From Alphaproteobacteria bacterium (GTDB lineage Bacteria > Pseudomonadota > Alphaproteobacteria > Micropepsales > Micropepsaceae), in assembly GCA_025350465.1 (NCBI GenBank), contig JANXXU010000005.1, forward strand, positions 1 to 64,000: a stretch of DNA of 64,000 nucleotides, written 5' to 3'. Shown piece by piece: positions 26,117-34,781 of this stretch (position 1 is the stretch's first letter; each line of letters begins with the position of its first letter). The translations under genes were made by a program, and so were the position numbers. The notes beneath the pieces were generated by a model. The model saw nothing but the letters and a program-made list of their open reading frames with translations. It ran no database searches and was not told where the DNA came from.

Positions 26117-27160
26117 ATGAATTCCCGTGTAGCGCTGATAACCGGCATAACTGGCCAAGACGGCGGCTTCTTAGCGCAGCTCCTGTTGGACAAAGGATAT
26201 GAGGTCCATGGCATGCGCCGGCGCTCGTCGTCCGCCGAGGACGGCCACGACCGTCTGGGCGAGAGCGGCTTGATGCAGCGCGTGCACCTGCACTATGGCG
26301 ACATGACTGACCCGGCGAGCATCATACGCGTCGTGCGCGATGCCCGGCCGGACGAGATCTACAATCTAGCCGCCCAAAGCCATGTGAAGGTCAGTTTTGA
26401 GAATCCGGCCTATACCGCACAAGTCAACGCGCTTGGCTGTCTCCATCTGCTCGAGGCAATCCGATTGCTCGATATGGTGAAGAGCGCGCGATTTTACCAA
26501 GCCTCGACGTCGGAACTTTACGGCGACGCTGATGAAATGCCCCAACGCGAGACGACGGTTTTTCGGCCGCGCTCGCCATATGCGATCTCGAAGCACTTCG
26601 CATTGCTGACGACGATCAACTATCGCGAAGCTTATGATCTTCACGCTTCCAATGGAATTCTGTTCAACCACGAAGGCAAGACACGGGGCGAGAGTTTCGT
26701 GACGCGCAAGATCACGCGCGCTGCGGCGGCATGGAGCGCCGGCAACCGCAAACCCCTCGCCCTAGGCAATTTGAACGCAAGGCGCGACTGGGGCGACGCA
26801 CGGGACTATGTCCGCGGCATGTGGCTAATGTTGCAACAAGCGGCACCCGACGACTACGTCTTGGCGACGGGCGAAAGCCGCACCGTGCGTCAATTCGTTG
26901 AAGCCGCCTTCGCCACGATCGGTGTCCAGATCGACTGGCGCGGCGAGGGCGCCGGTGAGATCGGCGTCGACACACGCTCGGGCGATGCCGCGGTCGTCGT
27001 GGATCCGCAATTCTTTCGCCCGGCCGAGATTAGCCACCTCGTCGGCGATGCAACGAGGGCGCGCCAAAAGCTCGGCTGGCGGCCTGAGGTTTCCTTCGAA
27101 CGCATGGTACGTGAAATGGTGGAGGCCGACGTCGCGCGGCTCCGCGGTCACGCGAGGTAA
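26117..27160 (+). CDS. gmd: GDP-mannose 4,6-dehydratase
   Basis: This enzyme converts GDP-D-mannose to GDP-4-keto-6-deoxy-D-mannose, the precursor of fucose, rhamnose and perosamine. The NADP-binding ITGITGQDGGFLAQLLL is at residues 8-24. STSELYG is at 130-136, the catalytic Y155-x3-K159 is in SPYAISKHFA, and RDWGDARDYVRGMWLML is conserved. The usual NHESPRRGETFVTRKI stretch reads NHEGKTRGESFVTRKI here, a modest variation in a substrate-contacting loop. The length of 347 aa is typical. manC starts five bases downstream and supplies the substrate. No reductase (fcl/rmd) is in the window. Confidence 0.94.
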   Translation: MNSRVALITGITGQDGGFLAQLLLDKGYEVHGMRRRSSSAEDGHDRLGESGLMQRVHLHYGDMTDPASIIRVVRDARPDEIYNLAAQSHVKVSFENPAYTAQVNALGCLHLLEAIRLLDMVKSARFYQASTSELYGDADEMPQRETTVFRPRSPYAISKHFALLTTINYREAYDLHASNGILFNHEGKTRGESFVTRKITRAAAAWSAGNRKPLALGNLNARRDWGDARDYVRGMWLMLQQAAPDDYVLATGESRTVRQFVEAAFATIGVQIDWRGEGAGEIGVDTRSGDAAVVVDPQFFRPAEISHLVGDATRARQKLGWRPEVSFERMVREMVEADVARLRGHAR

Positions 27161-27165
27161 GCGTC

Positions 27166-28578
27166 ATGGCCTTTGCCAAGATTCAACCGGTTATCTTATG
27201 TGGCGGCGCCGGTATGCGGCTGTGGCCGCTTTCACGGCATATGTTTCCAAAGCAGCTACATGCCCTCACCGGCGAGCGGTCTCTATTGCAGGAGACGGCG
27301 CTGAGAGTTTCGAACGCCGATCGGTTCACCTCACCGATCGTCATCTGCAACGAGGCGCATCGTTTCGCCGTCGGTGCGCAGCTCGCTGAGATCGGTGTCA
27401 CGCCGACGCGCATCATTCTCGAGCCTGAGCCACGAAACACCGCGCCCGCCCTCACCGCGGCCGCGCTCGTCTCGGTCGAGCAGGAGGGTCCGCTCTTCGC
27501 TGTGCCCTCCGACCACTTCATCTCGGGTGACGACGAATTTTTCGACGCGGTCGAGCGAGCGTGCAGCATTGCGCGATCGGGCCGGATCGCGACCTTCGGC
27601 GTGCAACCGAGCGCGCCCGAGACCGGCTATGGCTATCTTGTTTCGGGCGAGAAGCTCGAGGACGGCGTGTTCGCTCTTGACGGTTTCATCGAAAAGCCGC
27701 GCGAAGCGCGAGCCCGCGCGCTGATAAGCGCGGGTGCGCTGTGGAACAGCGGCATGTTTCTCTACCGGCGCGACGTGCTGATCGAAGAGCTGACGCGCTA
27801 CGAGCCGGCAATGGTTGAACTCGTCAAAGGCTCGATCGATAAGGCGCGACGGGACCAGGATTTTCTGTGGCTCGATCCGGCTGCGTTCGGCGAAGTGCGC
27901 GGAATCTCGATCGACTACGCCGTCATGGAGCGCACGAAGCGAGGTGCGATCGTGCCCGCGCAGTTCCGCTGGTCGGACATCGGCTCATGGGAAGCTCTCT
28001 GGTCGATCGGCGAAAAGAGCGAACACGGCAATGTCACGCACGGCGATGTGCGATTGATCGACGCGCGTAACTGCTATGTTCGGGGCGAAGACGCGCTGAT
28101 CGCTGCGATCGGTGTCGAGGACCTGGTTATCGTGGAAAGCGGCGACGCGGTGCTCGTCGCCAGGCGCGACCGCGTCCAGGACTTGAAGCAGTTGGTGGAG
28201 GATTTGAAGCGCGATCGTCGCCGCCAACAGCACAATCACCGCCAAGTGCATCGGTCGTGGGGCCATTTTGTGACATTGGCGGAAGGGCCCGGTCATCAGG
28301 TGAAGGTGCTCACGCTCAAACCGGGCGCGGCAATTTCGTTACAGCTGCATCGGCACCGGGCGGAGCATTGGGTGGTTCTCGAAGGCGAGGCGGAAGTAAC
28401 GCTGGATGACAAGACCTTGCGCCTGACTGCGCATCAGGCGGTTGACGTTCCGATTGGCGCGACCCATAGGCTGCGAAACGCGGGACCCTCGCTGCTGCGG
28501 GTCGTTGAGGTGCAGTCTGGCGCCTACTTGGGCGAAGACGACATCGAACGCCTCGACGACCGCAAAGAAGAAGGGTGA
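27166..28578 (+). CDS. manC: Bifunctional mannose-1-phosphate guanylyltransferase / mannose-6-phosphate isomerase
   Basis: The N-terminal pyrophosphorylase makes GDP-mannose. The signature is CGGAGMRLWPLSR at about 12-24, followed by FPKQLHAL, and FIEKPREARA matches the substrate region. The C-terminal cupin is a type II phosphomannose isomerase with LQLHRHRAEHWVVLEGEAEV as the metal site. Two-domain proteins of about 470 aa are standard for ManC/AlgA. The common family form is GGSGTRLWPLSR; here Ala and Met replace Ser and Thr in the phosphate-binding loop. It follows gmd by five bases and precedes fabD by four, so all three may be on one transcript. Confidence 0.94.
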   Translation: MAFAKIQPVILCGGAGMRLWPLSRHMFPKQLHALTGERSLLQETALRVSNADRFTSPIVICNEAHRFAVGAQLAEIGVTPTRIILEPEPRNTAPALTAAALVSVEQEGPLFAVPSDHFISGDDEFFDAVERACSIARSGRIATFGVQPSAPETGYGYLVSGEKLEDGVFALDGFIEKPREARARALISAGALWNSGMFLYRRDVLIEELTRYEPAMVELVKGSIDKARRDQDFLWLDPAAFGEVRGISIDYAVMERTKRGAIVPAQFRWSDIGSWEALWSIGEKSEHGNVTHGDVRLIDARNCYVRGEDALIAAIGVEDLVIVESGDAVLVARRDRVQDLKQLVEDLKRDRRRQQHNHRQVHRSWGHFVTLAEGPGHQVKVLTLKPGAAISLQLHRHRAEHWVVLEGEAEVTLDDKTLRLTAHQAVDVPIGATHRLRNAGPSLLRVVEVQSGAYLGEDDIERLDDRKEEG

Positions 28579-28582
28579 GCAT

Positions 28583-29527
28583 ATGGGGCGCGCATTCACG
28601 TTTCCGGGCCAAGGCAGTCAAGCCGTGGGGATGGGCCAGGCGCTCGCCCAATCCTTTGCAGCGGCGCGCGAACTCTTCGAGGAAATCGACGAGGCATTGA
28701 AGCAGCCGCTGTCTCGGCTGATGTGGTCCGGACCTGAGGCGGATTTGACGCTGACCGAGAATGCGCAGCCCGCGTTGATGGCGGTGAGCCTCGCCGTGAT
28801 GCGTGTGCTTGAGCGTGAGGGGCACCTCGAGTGGGGTCGCCACGTACAATTGGTCGCCGGTCATTCATTGGGCGAGTATTCGGCGCTCGCGGCCGCGGGC
28901 GCGTTCTCGATCCCGGATGCGGCGCGGCTCTTGAAAGCCCGCGGGCGCGCGATGCAGCGCGCGGTTCCGGTCGGACAAGGCGCGATGGCGGCTTTGCTCG
29001 GTGCTGAACTGGCGCAAGCCGAAGAGTTGGCAAAGGAGGCGACGCGCGGCGATGAAGTTTGCGTCGTCGCGAACGACAACGCGCCGGGCCAGATCGTCAT
29101 CTCGGGTCACAAGGCTGCAATCGAACGCGCGGCGGAGCTGAGCAAGAGCAAAGGCATCAAGCGCGCGATCATGCTGCCGGTGAGCGCGCCGTTTCATTCG
29201 CCGTTGATGAAACCCGCGGCGCGCGAAATGGAAGATGTGCTCGGCGACGCGGTCTTGGCGCCGCCGCGCGTACCTATCATTTCCAATGTTACTGCGGAGC
29301 CGACCAGCGATCCGGCGACGATCAAACGATTGCTGGTGGAACAGGTCACGGCGCGCGTGCGGTGGCGCGAAACGATCGCGTCGTTGCTCGACCGTGGCAT
29401 CACCAGCGTCGTTGAAGCGGGCGCCGGCAAGATCCTCACGGGTATGGCAAAGCGGATCGATAAGGAACTCGCCGCCGTTTCGATCGAAACGCCGCAGGAG
29501 ATCGAGGCGTTCATCAAAGCGTTGTAG
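28583..29527 (+). CDS. fabD: Malonyl-CoA:ACP transacylase
   Basis: This enzyme loads malonyl groups from CoA onto acyl carrier protein for fatty-acid elongation. The active-site serine is S95 in VAGHSLGEYSALAAAGAF, and the catalytic histidine is H205 in SAPFHSPLM. FPGQGSQAVGMG at the N-terminus is a family mark. I start at the ATG 28583 (314 aa) with AGAAGGGTGA upstream. It begins four bases after the manC stop and leads the fabD-fabG-acpP-fabF set. Confidence 0.96.
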   Translation: MGRAFTFPGQGSQAVGMGQALAQSFAAARELFEEIDEALKQPLSRLMWSGPEADLTLTENAQPALMAVSLAVMRVLEREGHLEWGRHVQLVAGHSLGEYSALAAAGAFSIPDAARLLKARGRAMQRAVPVGQGAMAALLGAELAQAEELAKEATRGDEVCVVANDNAPGQIVISGHKAAIERAAELSKSKGIKRAIMLPVSAPFHSPLMKPAAREMEDVLGDAVLAPPRVPIISNVTAEPTSDPATIKRLLVEQVTARVRWRETIASLLDRGITSVVEAGAGKILTGMAKRIDKELAAVSIETPQEIEAFIKAL

Positions 29528-29636
29528 GCGGCCACCGCGCCGGCCGGCAGGTCACAGGATGACACTGCTCTTGCGGCGACCACGGAAGTGGTGGTCAAAC
29601 TGGCGCCCGATTGGCAGCTCTCAGACGAGATCACTC

Positions 29637-30374
29637 ATGTTCGACCTCACAGGCAAAACGGCGCTGGTGACCGGCGCGTCGGGCGGCATCGGCGGCGATA
29701 TTGCGCGCGCCTTGCACAAACAGGGCGCCACGGTCACGCTTTCCGGCACCCGGGCGGAAGCGCTCGAAGCGTTGAAATCGGAGCTCGGCGCACGTTCCCA
29801 TGTCGCCGTTTGCAATCTGAGCGAAAGCAAGCAGGTGGATGAGCTGCCCAAGGTGGCCGAAGGACTGATGGGCGGCCTCGACATCTTGGTCTGCAATGCC
29901 GGGATCACGCGCGACAACCTTTTTATGCGCATGAAGGACGAGGAGTGGGATGACGTCATACGGGTCGATTTGACGGCCACGTTCCGGCTCTCGCGGGCGG
30001 TGTTGAGGTCCATGATGAAGAAACGGTGGGGCCGCATTATCTCGATCACGTCGGTCGTCGGCGTCACCGGAAATCCGGGGCAGGGCAACTATGCGGCCGC
30101 GAAAGCGGGCCTCATCGGCATGACGAAGTCTCTCGCCGCGGAAATAGCGTCGCGCAACATCACGGTGAATTGCGTGGCTCCCGGCTTCATCAAATCGCCG
30201 ATGACCGATGCGCTGAACGAGCAGCAGCGTGCAGCGGTCACAACGAGGATTCCCTCCGGTCGCCTCGGGACTGGCGCCGACGTCGCTGCCGGCGTGATTT
30301 ATTTGGCCTCGGAGGAGGCATCTTACGTCACCGGACAAACGCTGCACGTCAACGGCGGAATGGCCATGATTTGA
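29637..30374 (+). CDS. fabG: 3-oxoacyl-ACP reductase
   Basis: This NADPH-dependent reductase performs the first reduction of fatty-acid elongation. The cofactor loop TGASGGIGGDIARAL is at residues 12-26, NAGI at 87-90, and the catalytic S139, Y152 and K156 lie in ITSVVGVTGNPGQGNYAAAK. The length of 245 aa is standard. It lies 109 bases after fabD; the intervening sequence has no gene. The start at 29637 fits the conserved MFDLTGKTALVTG N-terminus. Confidence 0.96.
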   Translation: MFDLTGKTALVTGASGGIGGDIARALHKQGATVTLSGTRAEALEALKSELGARSHVAVCNLSESKQVDELPKVAEGLMGGLDILVCNAGITRDNLFMRMKDEEWDDVIRVDLTATFRLSRAVLRSMMKKRWGRIISITSVVGVTGNPGQGNYAAAKAGLIGMTKSLAAEIASRNITVNCVAPGFIKSPMTDALNEQQRAAVTTRIPSGRLGTGADVAAGVIYLASEEASYVTGQTLHVNGGMAMI

Positions 30375-30511
30375 ATGGCTTAACCATCGTGCCGTAGGCA
30401 TTGGCAAGGCTGCATCTCATATGTTACCACCCAGGCGAGTGCCCGCCGGGCCGGATTTCTGGTAAGCCGGAGCGGGCGGCAATCCGTCTAACTGTCTCAA
30501 GGACATCAAAA

Positions 30512-30751
30512 ATGAGCGACGTCGCCGACCGCGTTAAGAAGATCGTTGTCGAACACCTCAACGTCGAAGCCGAAAAAGTGACCGAGAACGCGAGCTTCAT
30601 CGACGATTTGGGCGCGGACAGCCTCGACACCGTCGAACTCGTCATGGCATTCGAGGAAGAATTCGGCGTCGAAATTCCCGACGATGCGGCCGAGTCGATC
30701 GTGACCGTCGGAGATGCCGTCAAGTTCATCAAAGAAAAGGCCGCAGCCTGA
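30512..30751 (+). CDS. acpP: Acyl carrier protein
   Basis: This 79 aa acidic protein carries acyl chains on a phosphopantetheine arm attached to S37 in the DSL motif ([19 protein letters not shown]). The helix II acidic face ([11 protein letters not shown]) that docks with Fab enzymes is intact. AAGGA lies upstream of the ATG at 30512. It sits between fabG and fabF, the usual order. A hairpin with a T run overlaps its stop codon. Confidence 0.97.
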   Translation: MSDVADRVKKIVVEHLNVEAEKVTENASFIDDLGADSLDTVELVMAFEEEFGVEIPDDAAESIVTVGDAVKFIKEKAAA

Positions 30752-30766
30752 GAAGCGGCCCTTTTT
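30739..30766 (+). terminator. Terminator-like hairpin at the acpP stop (possible attenuator)
   Basis: GGCCGC (30739-30744) and GCGGCC (30755-30760) form a perfect 6-base-pair GC stem with a 10-base loop, followed by CTTTTT (30761-30766). The acpP stop codon lies within the loop. fabF starts only 11 bases after the T run, so partial termination here would let acpP mRNA exceed fabF mRNA, as expected from the abundance of ACP. Translation of acpP may also interfere with hairpin formation. Confidence 0.65.
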
Positions 30767-30776
30767 CCGCGAGACT

Positions 30777-32048
30777 ATGAGCGCCCGCCGAGTTGTCGTC
30801 ACAGGTCTTGGAATGGTCACGCCGCTCGGTTGCGGCGTCGAGATCACCTGGGCGCGGGTCCTCGAAGGACGTTCGGGCGCCAGGCGCATCAAAAAGTTTC
30901 GGACCGACGATTTGCCCTGCAAGATTGCGGCCGATGTACCACGTGGTGATGGGACAGACGGCACGTTCGACGTCAATCAGTGGGTAGATTCGAAGGAGCA
31001 GCGACGGGTCGACGATTTCATCATCTTCGCGCTCACCGCCGCCCAGCAGGCCTTTGACGATTCCAGGCTGAAACTCGAGACGGAAGAACAAAAAGAACGC
31101 GCGGGCGTCTTGATCGGCTCCGGCATTGGCGGGCTTCCTGGGATTGAGGACGCGTCGATAACGCTGCATGAAAAGGGGCCGCGCCGGATCAGCCCGTTCT
31201 TTATTACCGGCCGGCTGATCAATCTTTCTTCGGGCCAAGCCTCCATCCGGTTCGGCCTCAAAGGTCCATGCCATGCCGTGGTCACGGCATGTTCAACCGG
31301 CGCGCACGCGATCGGCGACGCGGCGCGGATGATCATGCTCGATGATGCCGATGTCATGATGGCGGGCGGATCTGAGGCGGCAATTTCTCGGCTTGGCATC
31401 GCCGGGTTCTCGGCATGTCGTGCCCTTTCGACGGCCTTCAACGACGAGCCGCATCGCGGCTCGCGCCCTTACGACCGCGACCGCGACGGCTTCGTGATGG
31501 GCGAAGGCGCGGGCGTTGTAATTCTCGAAGAGCTCGCCCATGCCAGGAAGCGGGGCGCGAAAATCTACGGTGAAGTGAAGGGCTATGGCATGTCGGGCGA
31601 CGCCTACCACATCACCTCGCCGGCCGAAGACGGCAACGGCGGCTTACGCTCGATGCAAATGGCGCTCAAGCGCGCGGGCCTGATGCCCTCAGAGATCGAT
31701 TATATCAATGCTCACGGGACCTCGACGCCCGTCGGTGACGAGATCGAGCTGAAGGCCGTCGAGCGCCTGTTCGGAAACGCCGCCAACCGAGTCTCGATGT
31801 CGTCCACCAAGTCCTCGATCGGGCACTTGCTGGGCGCGGCGGGTGCGGTCGAGGCGATTTTCTCCCTCCTTGCGATGCGCGATCAGATTTGCCCGCCCAC
31901 GTTGAACTTAGACAATCCTTCTGTGGAAACGGTGATTGACCTTGTGCCGCACAAACCGCGCAAACGCGAGATTCGCGCTGCGCTGTCGAATTCGTTCGGA
32001 TTTGGCGGGACAAATGCGACGCTGATTTTGACCCCGCCCCCGCAATAG
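30777..32048 (+). CDS. fabF: 3-oxoacyl-ACP synthase II
   Basis: This condensing enzyme elongates acyl-ACP with malonyl-ACP. The catalytic cysteine is C172 in VTACSTGAHAIGDAA, with histidines in INAHGTSTPVGD and SSIGHLLGAAGAVEA and a C-terminal NSFGFGGTNATLIL. At 423 aa it is full length. It starts 25 bases after acpP and is followed by mltG, a common alphaproteobacterial order. Confidence 0.96.
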   Translation: MSARRVVVTGLGMVTPLGCGVEITWARVLEGRSGARRIKKFRTDDLPCKIAADVPRGDGTDGTFDVNQWVDSKEQRRVDDFIIFALTAAQQAFDDSRLKLETEEQKERAGVLIGSGIGGLPGIEDASITLHEKGPRRISPFFITGRLINLSSGQASIRFGLKGPCHAVVTACSTGAHAIGDAARMIMLDDADVMMAGGSEAAISRLGIAGFSACRALSTAFNDEPHRGSRPYDRDRDGFVMGEGAGVVILEELAHARKRGAKIYGEVKGYGMSGDAYHITSPAEDGNGGLRSMQMALKRAGLMPSEIDYINAHGTSTPVGDEIELKAVERLFGNAANRVSMSSTKSSIGHLLGAAGAVEAIFSLLAMRDQICPPTLNLDNPSVETVIDLVPHKPRKREIRAALSNSFGFGGTNATLILTPPPQ

Positions 32049-32098
32049 TTAAGATCACCGTTTCGGCGATAACCCTCTCGATCGCGGAGTGCGAAACG

Positions 32099-33118
32099 TT
32101 GCGTTTTGTCGCCGGTCTTTTCAAGCTCGTGTTGGTGCTTGTGCTGTTGGCCGGCGTCGGGGGTGCCGTCCTCGCCTGGTACGTGTTTGACCAATTCGAA
32201 TCGAGCGGGCCTCCCGCTCGCGAAGGGGCAGCCACAATATTCATGCTGGAAAAGGGCTCTGGCCTGGCCCAGACCGCACAGGCGTTGGAGCGCGATTGGC
32301 TCGTCAAAGACGCGATCGTCTTTCGCGCCGGCGTGACGTGGTATGGCAAGACGAGCGCGCTCAAGGCCGGCGAATACGAAATCCCATCGGGCGCCAGTCC
32401 CAAAGCGATTATGGAGATTTTCGTCCAAGGCAAATCGATCGTGCACAAGGTTACGGTCGCCGAGGGGCTAACCAGCGCGACCGTGATGGACTTGGTCCGT
32501 CGCGACGCTGTTCTTGTCGGCGATCTAACAGTGGTCCCGACTGAGGGGTCGCTTCTGCCCGAAACCTATTTATTTCAGCGCGGCACGACCCGCGACCAGC
32601 TAGTCGGTCAGATGCAGCGCGATCATGTGAAGGTGCTTGATGAGCTTTGGGACAAGCGCCAAGCGGGCTTGCCGTTCACGACAAAGAACGAGGCGGTGAC
32701 GCTGGCTTCTATCGTCGAAAAGGAAACGGGGCTTGCAAGCGAACGCCCGCGCGTAGCGGCGGTGTTCATCAACCGCCTGCGCAAGGGTATGAGACTTCAG
32801 TCCGATCCGACGATCATCTATGGATTGACCAAGGGTGTGCCGCTGGGCCGGGGCATCCGACAGAGCGAACTCGAGAAGGCGACGCCTTACAATACATATG
32901 TGATCGCCGGTCTGCCGCCGACGCCAATCGCAAACCCAGGGCGCGCGTCGCTCGAAGCCGTCCTGAATCCGGCGCCGACCCAGGATTTGTTCTTTGTTGC
33001 CAATGGGACCGGCGGCCATGCCTTCGCCGCGACAGAGGCGGAACACCAAGTCAACGTTCAAAAATGGCGCGAGATCGAGCGTCAGCGGACACTTCGCACA
33101 TCGACGGCTCCGCGTTGA
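32099..33118 (+). CDS. mltG: Endolytic murein transglycosylase
   Basis: This inner-membrane enzyme cleaves nascent glycan strands and helps set their length. A membrane anchor spans about residues 5-28. The LysM-like part follows, and the catalytic domain (YceG) has the key glutamate E207 in LASIVEKETG, with RLRKGMRLQSDPTIIYGL and YNTYVIAGLPPTPIANPG as family marks. The start appears to be a TTG at 32099, with GGAG about 10 bases upstream; no better start precedes the anchor. The length of 339 aa is normal. Confidence 0.93.
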   Translation: MRFVAGLFKLVLVLVLLAGVGGAVLAWYVFDQFESSGPPAREGAATIFMLEKGSGLAQTAQALERDWLVKDAIVFRAGVTWYGKTSALKAGEYEIPSGASPKAIMEIFVQGKSIVHKVTVAEGLTSATVMDLVRRDAVLVGDLTVVPTEGSLLPETYLFQRGTTRDQLVGQMQRDHVKVLDELWDKRQAGLPFTTKNEAVTLASIVEKETGLASERPRVAAVFINRLRKGMRLQSDPTIIYGLTKGVPLGRGIRQSELEKATPYNTYVIAGLPPTPIANPGRASLEAVLNPAPTQDLFFVANGTGGHAFAATEAEHQVNVQKWREIERQRTLRTSTAPR

Positions 33119-33185
33119 GGCCTTTCGCACCCGCGTCTAGAATTCGCCTGATGAGTCGCCCCTCAAACCGGCCGGACCGCACGTC

Positions 33186-34073
33186 ATGACGCTATCGAGC
33201 ATGACAGGCTTTGCCCGCGCGCAAGGGGCGCAGGCCGGATGGCGCTGGCATTGGGAGGTTCGCAGCGTCAACGCGCGCGGCCTTGATGTCCGGGTGCGTT
33301 TTCCGGAGGGCTTCGACGGGCTTGAGAGTCCGGCGCGCATTTTGGCAACCGAGCGTTTCGCTCGCGGTAACGTCTCTGCGTCTCTGACGCTGACGAACGA
33401 TCCGGCGCGGGGCTCGATCAAAATCAATCCCGAGGTTCTTGCTCAAGTCATTGCGACACTGGACGCGCTCAAGGGAAAAATTGCCGCATCGCCGCCGACG
33501 CTCGACGGCATTCTGGCGCTTCGCGGCGTACTGGAGCCCCAAACGGTGGAACTTTCGCAAGCAGATCTCGCGGCGCGCGACGCAGCTGTCCTGGGAAGCT
33601 TGGCAGGCGCATATGATGCGCTGAACATCGCAAGGCGCGAAGAAGGCGCGCGTCTCCACGTGGTGCTCTCGCAGCAAATCGACCGCATGGAACAACTCGT
33701 GCAAGACGCCGAGCGCGTCGCGGCGAGCCAGCCGGCGCAATTTCGCGCCCGCCTTCGCTCGATGGTCGACGAGCTTTTGTCGACGCGAGCCGGCGTGTCT
33801 GAGGAACGACTGGCGCAAGAAGTCGCGCTTCTCCTCGCCAAGGCAGATGTGCGCGAAGAAATCGACCGGCTCAAATCGCATCTCGCGCAAGCCCGCGACT
33901 TGTTTTCGGCCAAAGGAGCACAAGGCCGCCGCCTCGACTTCCTTGCGCAGGAATTCAATCGCGAAGCCAATACGCTCTGTTCGAAATCCTCCGATATCGA
34001 GTTGACGCGGATCGGACTTGAACTCAAGACCGTGATCGATCAATTGCGCGAACAAGTGCAAAACGTGGAATAG
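33186..34073 (+). CDS. yicC: YicC-family endoribonuclease-like protein
   Basis: The 295 aa protein begins MTLSSMTGFARAQG, the typical YicC N-terminus, with WHWEVRSVNARGLDVRVRFPEG following. The C-terminal DUF1732 part includes EEIDRLKSHLAQARDLF and GRRLDFLAQEFNREANTLCSKS. E. coli YicC has been reported as an RNase affecting small RNAs. Here it is encoded directly before gmk (four bases apart), the arrangement seen across proteobacteria. Confidence 0.94.
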   Translation: MTLSSMTGFARAQGAQAGWRWHWEVRSVNARGLDVRVRFPEGFDGLESPARILATERFARGNVSASLTLTNDPARGSIKINPEVLAQVIATLDALKGKIAASPPTLDGILALRGVLEPQTVELSQADLAARDAAVLGSLAGAYDALNIARREEGARLHVVLSQQIDRMEQLVQDAERVAASQPAQFRARLRSMVDELLSTRAGVSEERLAQEVALLLAKADVREEIDRLKSHLAQARDLFSAKGAQGRRLDFLAQEFNREANTLCSKSSDIELTRIGLELKTVIDQLREQVQNVE

Positions 34074-34077
34074 GATT

Positions 34078-34710
34078 ATGAATCAAATCGCCCGGCGCGG
34101 CGTCATGTTCGTGCTGTCGAGCCCTTCCGGTGCAGGCAAGACGACGCTGTCGCGCGGCCTTGTCGAAGCGGACGGAAATATTTCGATGTCGATCTCCGTC
34201 ACGACGCGCCGCCCCCGGGGCGGCGAGGTGGACGGCAAGGACTATCATTTTATTTCACCGCCCGAATTCGACCGCATGGTCGCCGGTGGCGAGCTGCTGG
34301 AGCACGCAAAGGTCTTCGACAATTGCTATGGGACACCCAAACGGCCCGTCGAAGAAGCGCTCGCACGAGGGCGCGACGTCTTGTTCGACATCGATTGGCA
34401 GGGCACGCAGCAGCTCGAGAGTTCGGCGCCCAACGATCTGGTCAGTGTTTTCATCTTGCCGCCGTCCATGCAGGCACTTGAGCGTCGCCTCGAGGCGCGC
34501 GCTCAGGACGCGCCGGACGTCGTGGCAAAGAGAATGGCGCGCGCCGCAGACGAAATGAGCCATTGGGCGGAGTACGATTACGTACTCATCAATCTCGACA
34601 TAGATCGCTCGCTCTCCCAAGTGCGGGCGATTCTGGAGGCTGAGCGGTTGCGGCGCCAGCGCCAGGTCGGTCTGAACGAGTTTGTCGGCGGTCTCAGAAA
34701 CCGAATTTGA
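34078..34710 (+). CDS. gmk: Guanylate kinase
   Basis: This enzyme phosphorylates GMP to GDP with ATP. The P-loop SSPSGAGKTTLSRGL starts at residue 14. The GMP-binding region includes SVTTRRPRGGEVDGKDYHFIS and LLEHAKVFDNCYGTPK, and VLFDIDWQGTQQL is the Walker B region. The length of 210 aa is standard. It ends the plus-strand block and faces rsmA. Confidence 0.96.
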   Translation: MNQIARRGVMFVLSSPSGAGKTTLSRGLVEADGNISMSISVTTRRPRGGEVDGKDYHFISPPEFDRMVAGGELLEHAKVFDNCYGTPKRPVEEALARGRDVLFDIDWQGTQQLESSAPNDLVSVFILPPSMQALERRLEARAQDAPDVVAKRMARAADEMSHWAEYDYVLINLDIDRSLSQVRAILEAERLRRQRQVGLNEFVGGLRNRI

Positions 34711-34716
34711 GCGACC

Positions 34717-34781
34717 AGAGCGTGATCCCGAACAAGAACACCTGGAGCGAAATCGTTTCGGTTTGAGATGATTTCGCTCTA
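34717..34781. repeat. Inverted-repeat element between convergent gmk and rsmA
   Basis: GAGCGAAATC (34745-34754) and GATTTCGCTC (34770-34779) form a perfect 10-base-pair inverted repeat with a 15-base loop, preceded by AGAGCGTGATCC. This resembles the AGAGCRTGATC-type intergenic repeats frequent in Hyphomicrobiales genomes. The right arm reaches the stop codon of rsmA. It may act as a weak bidirectional terminator, though there is no long T run. Confidence 0.7.
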
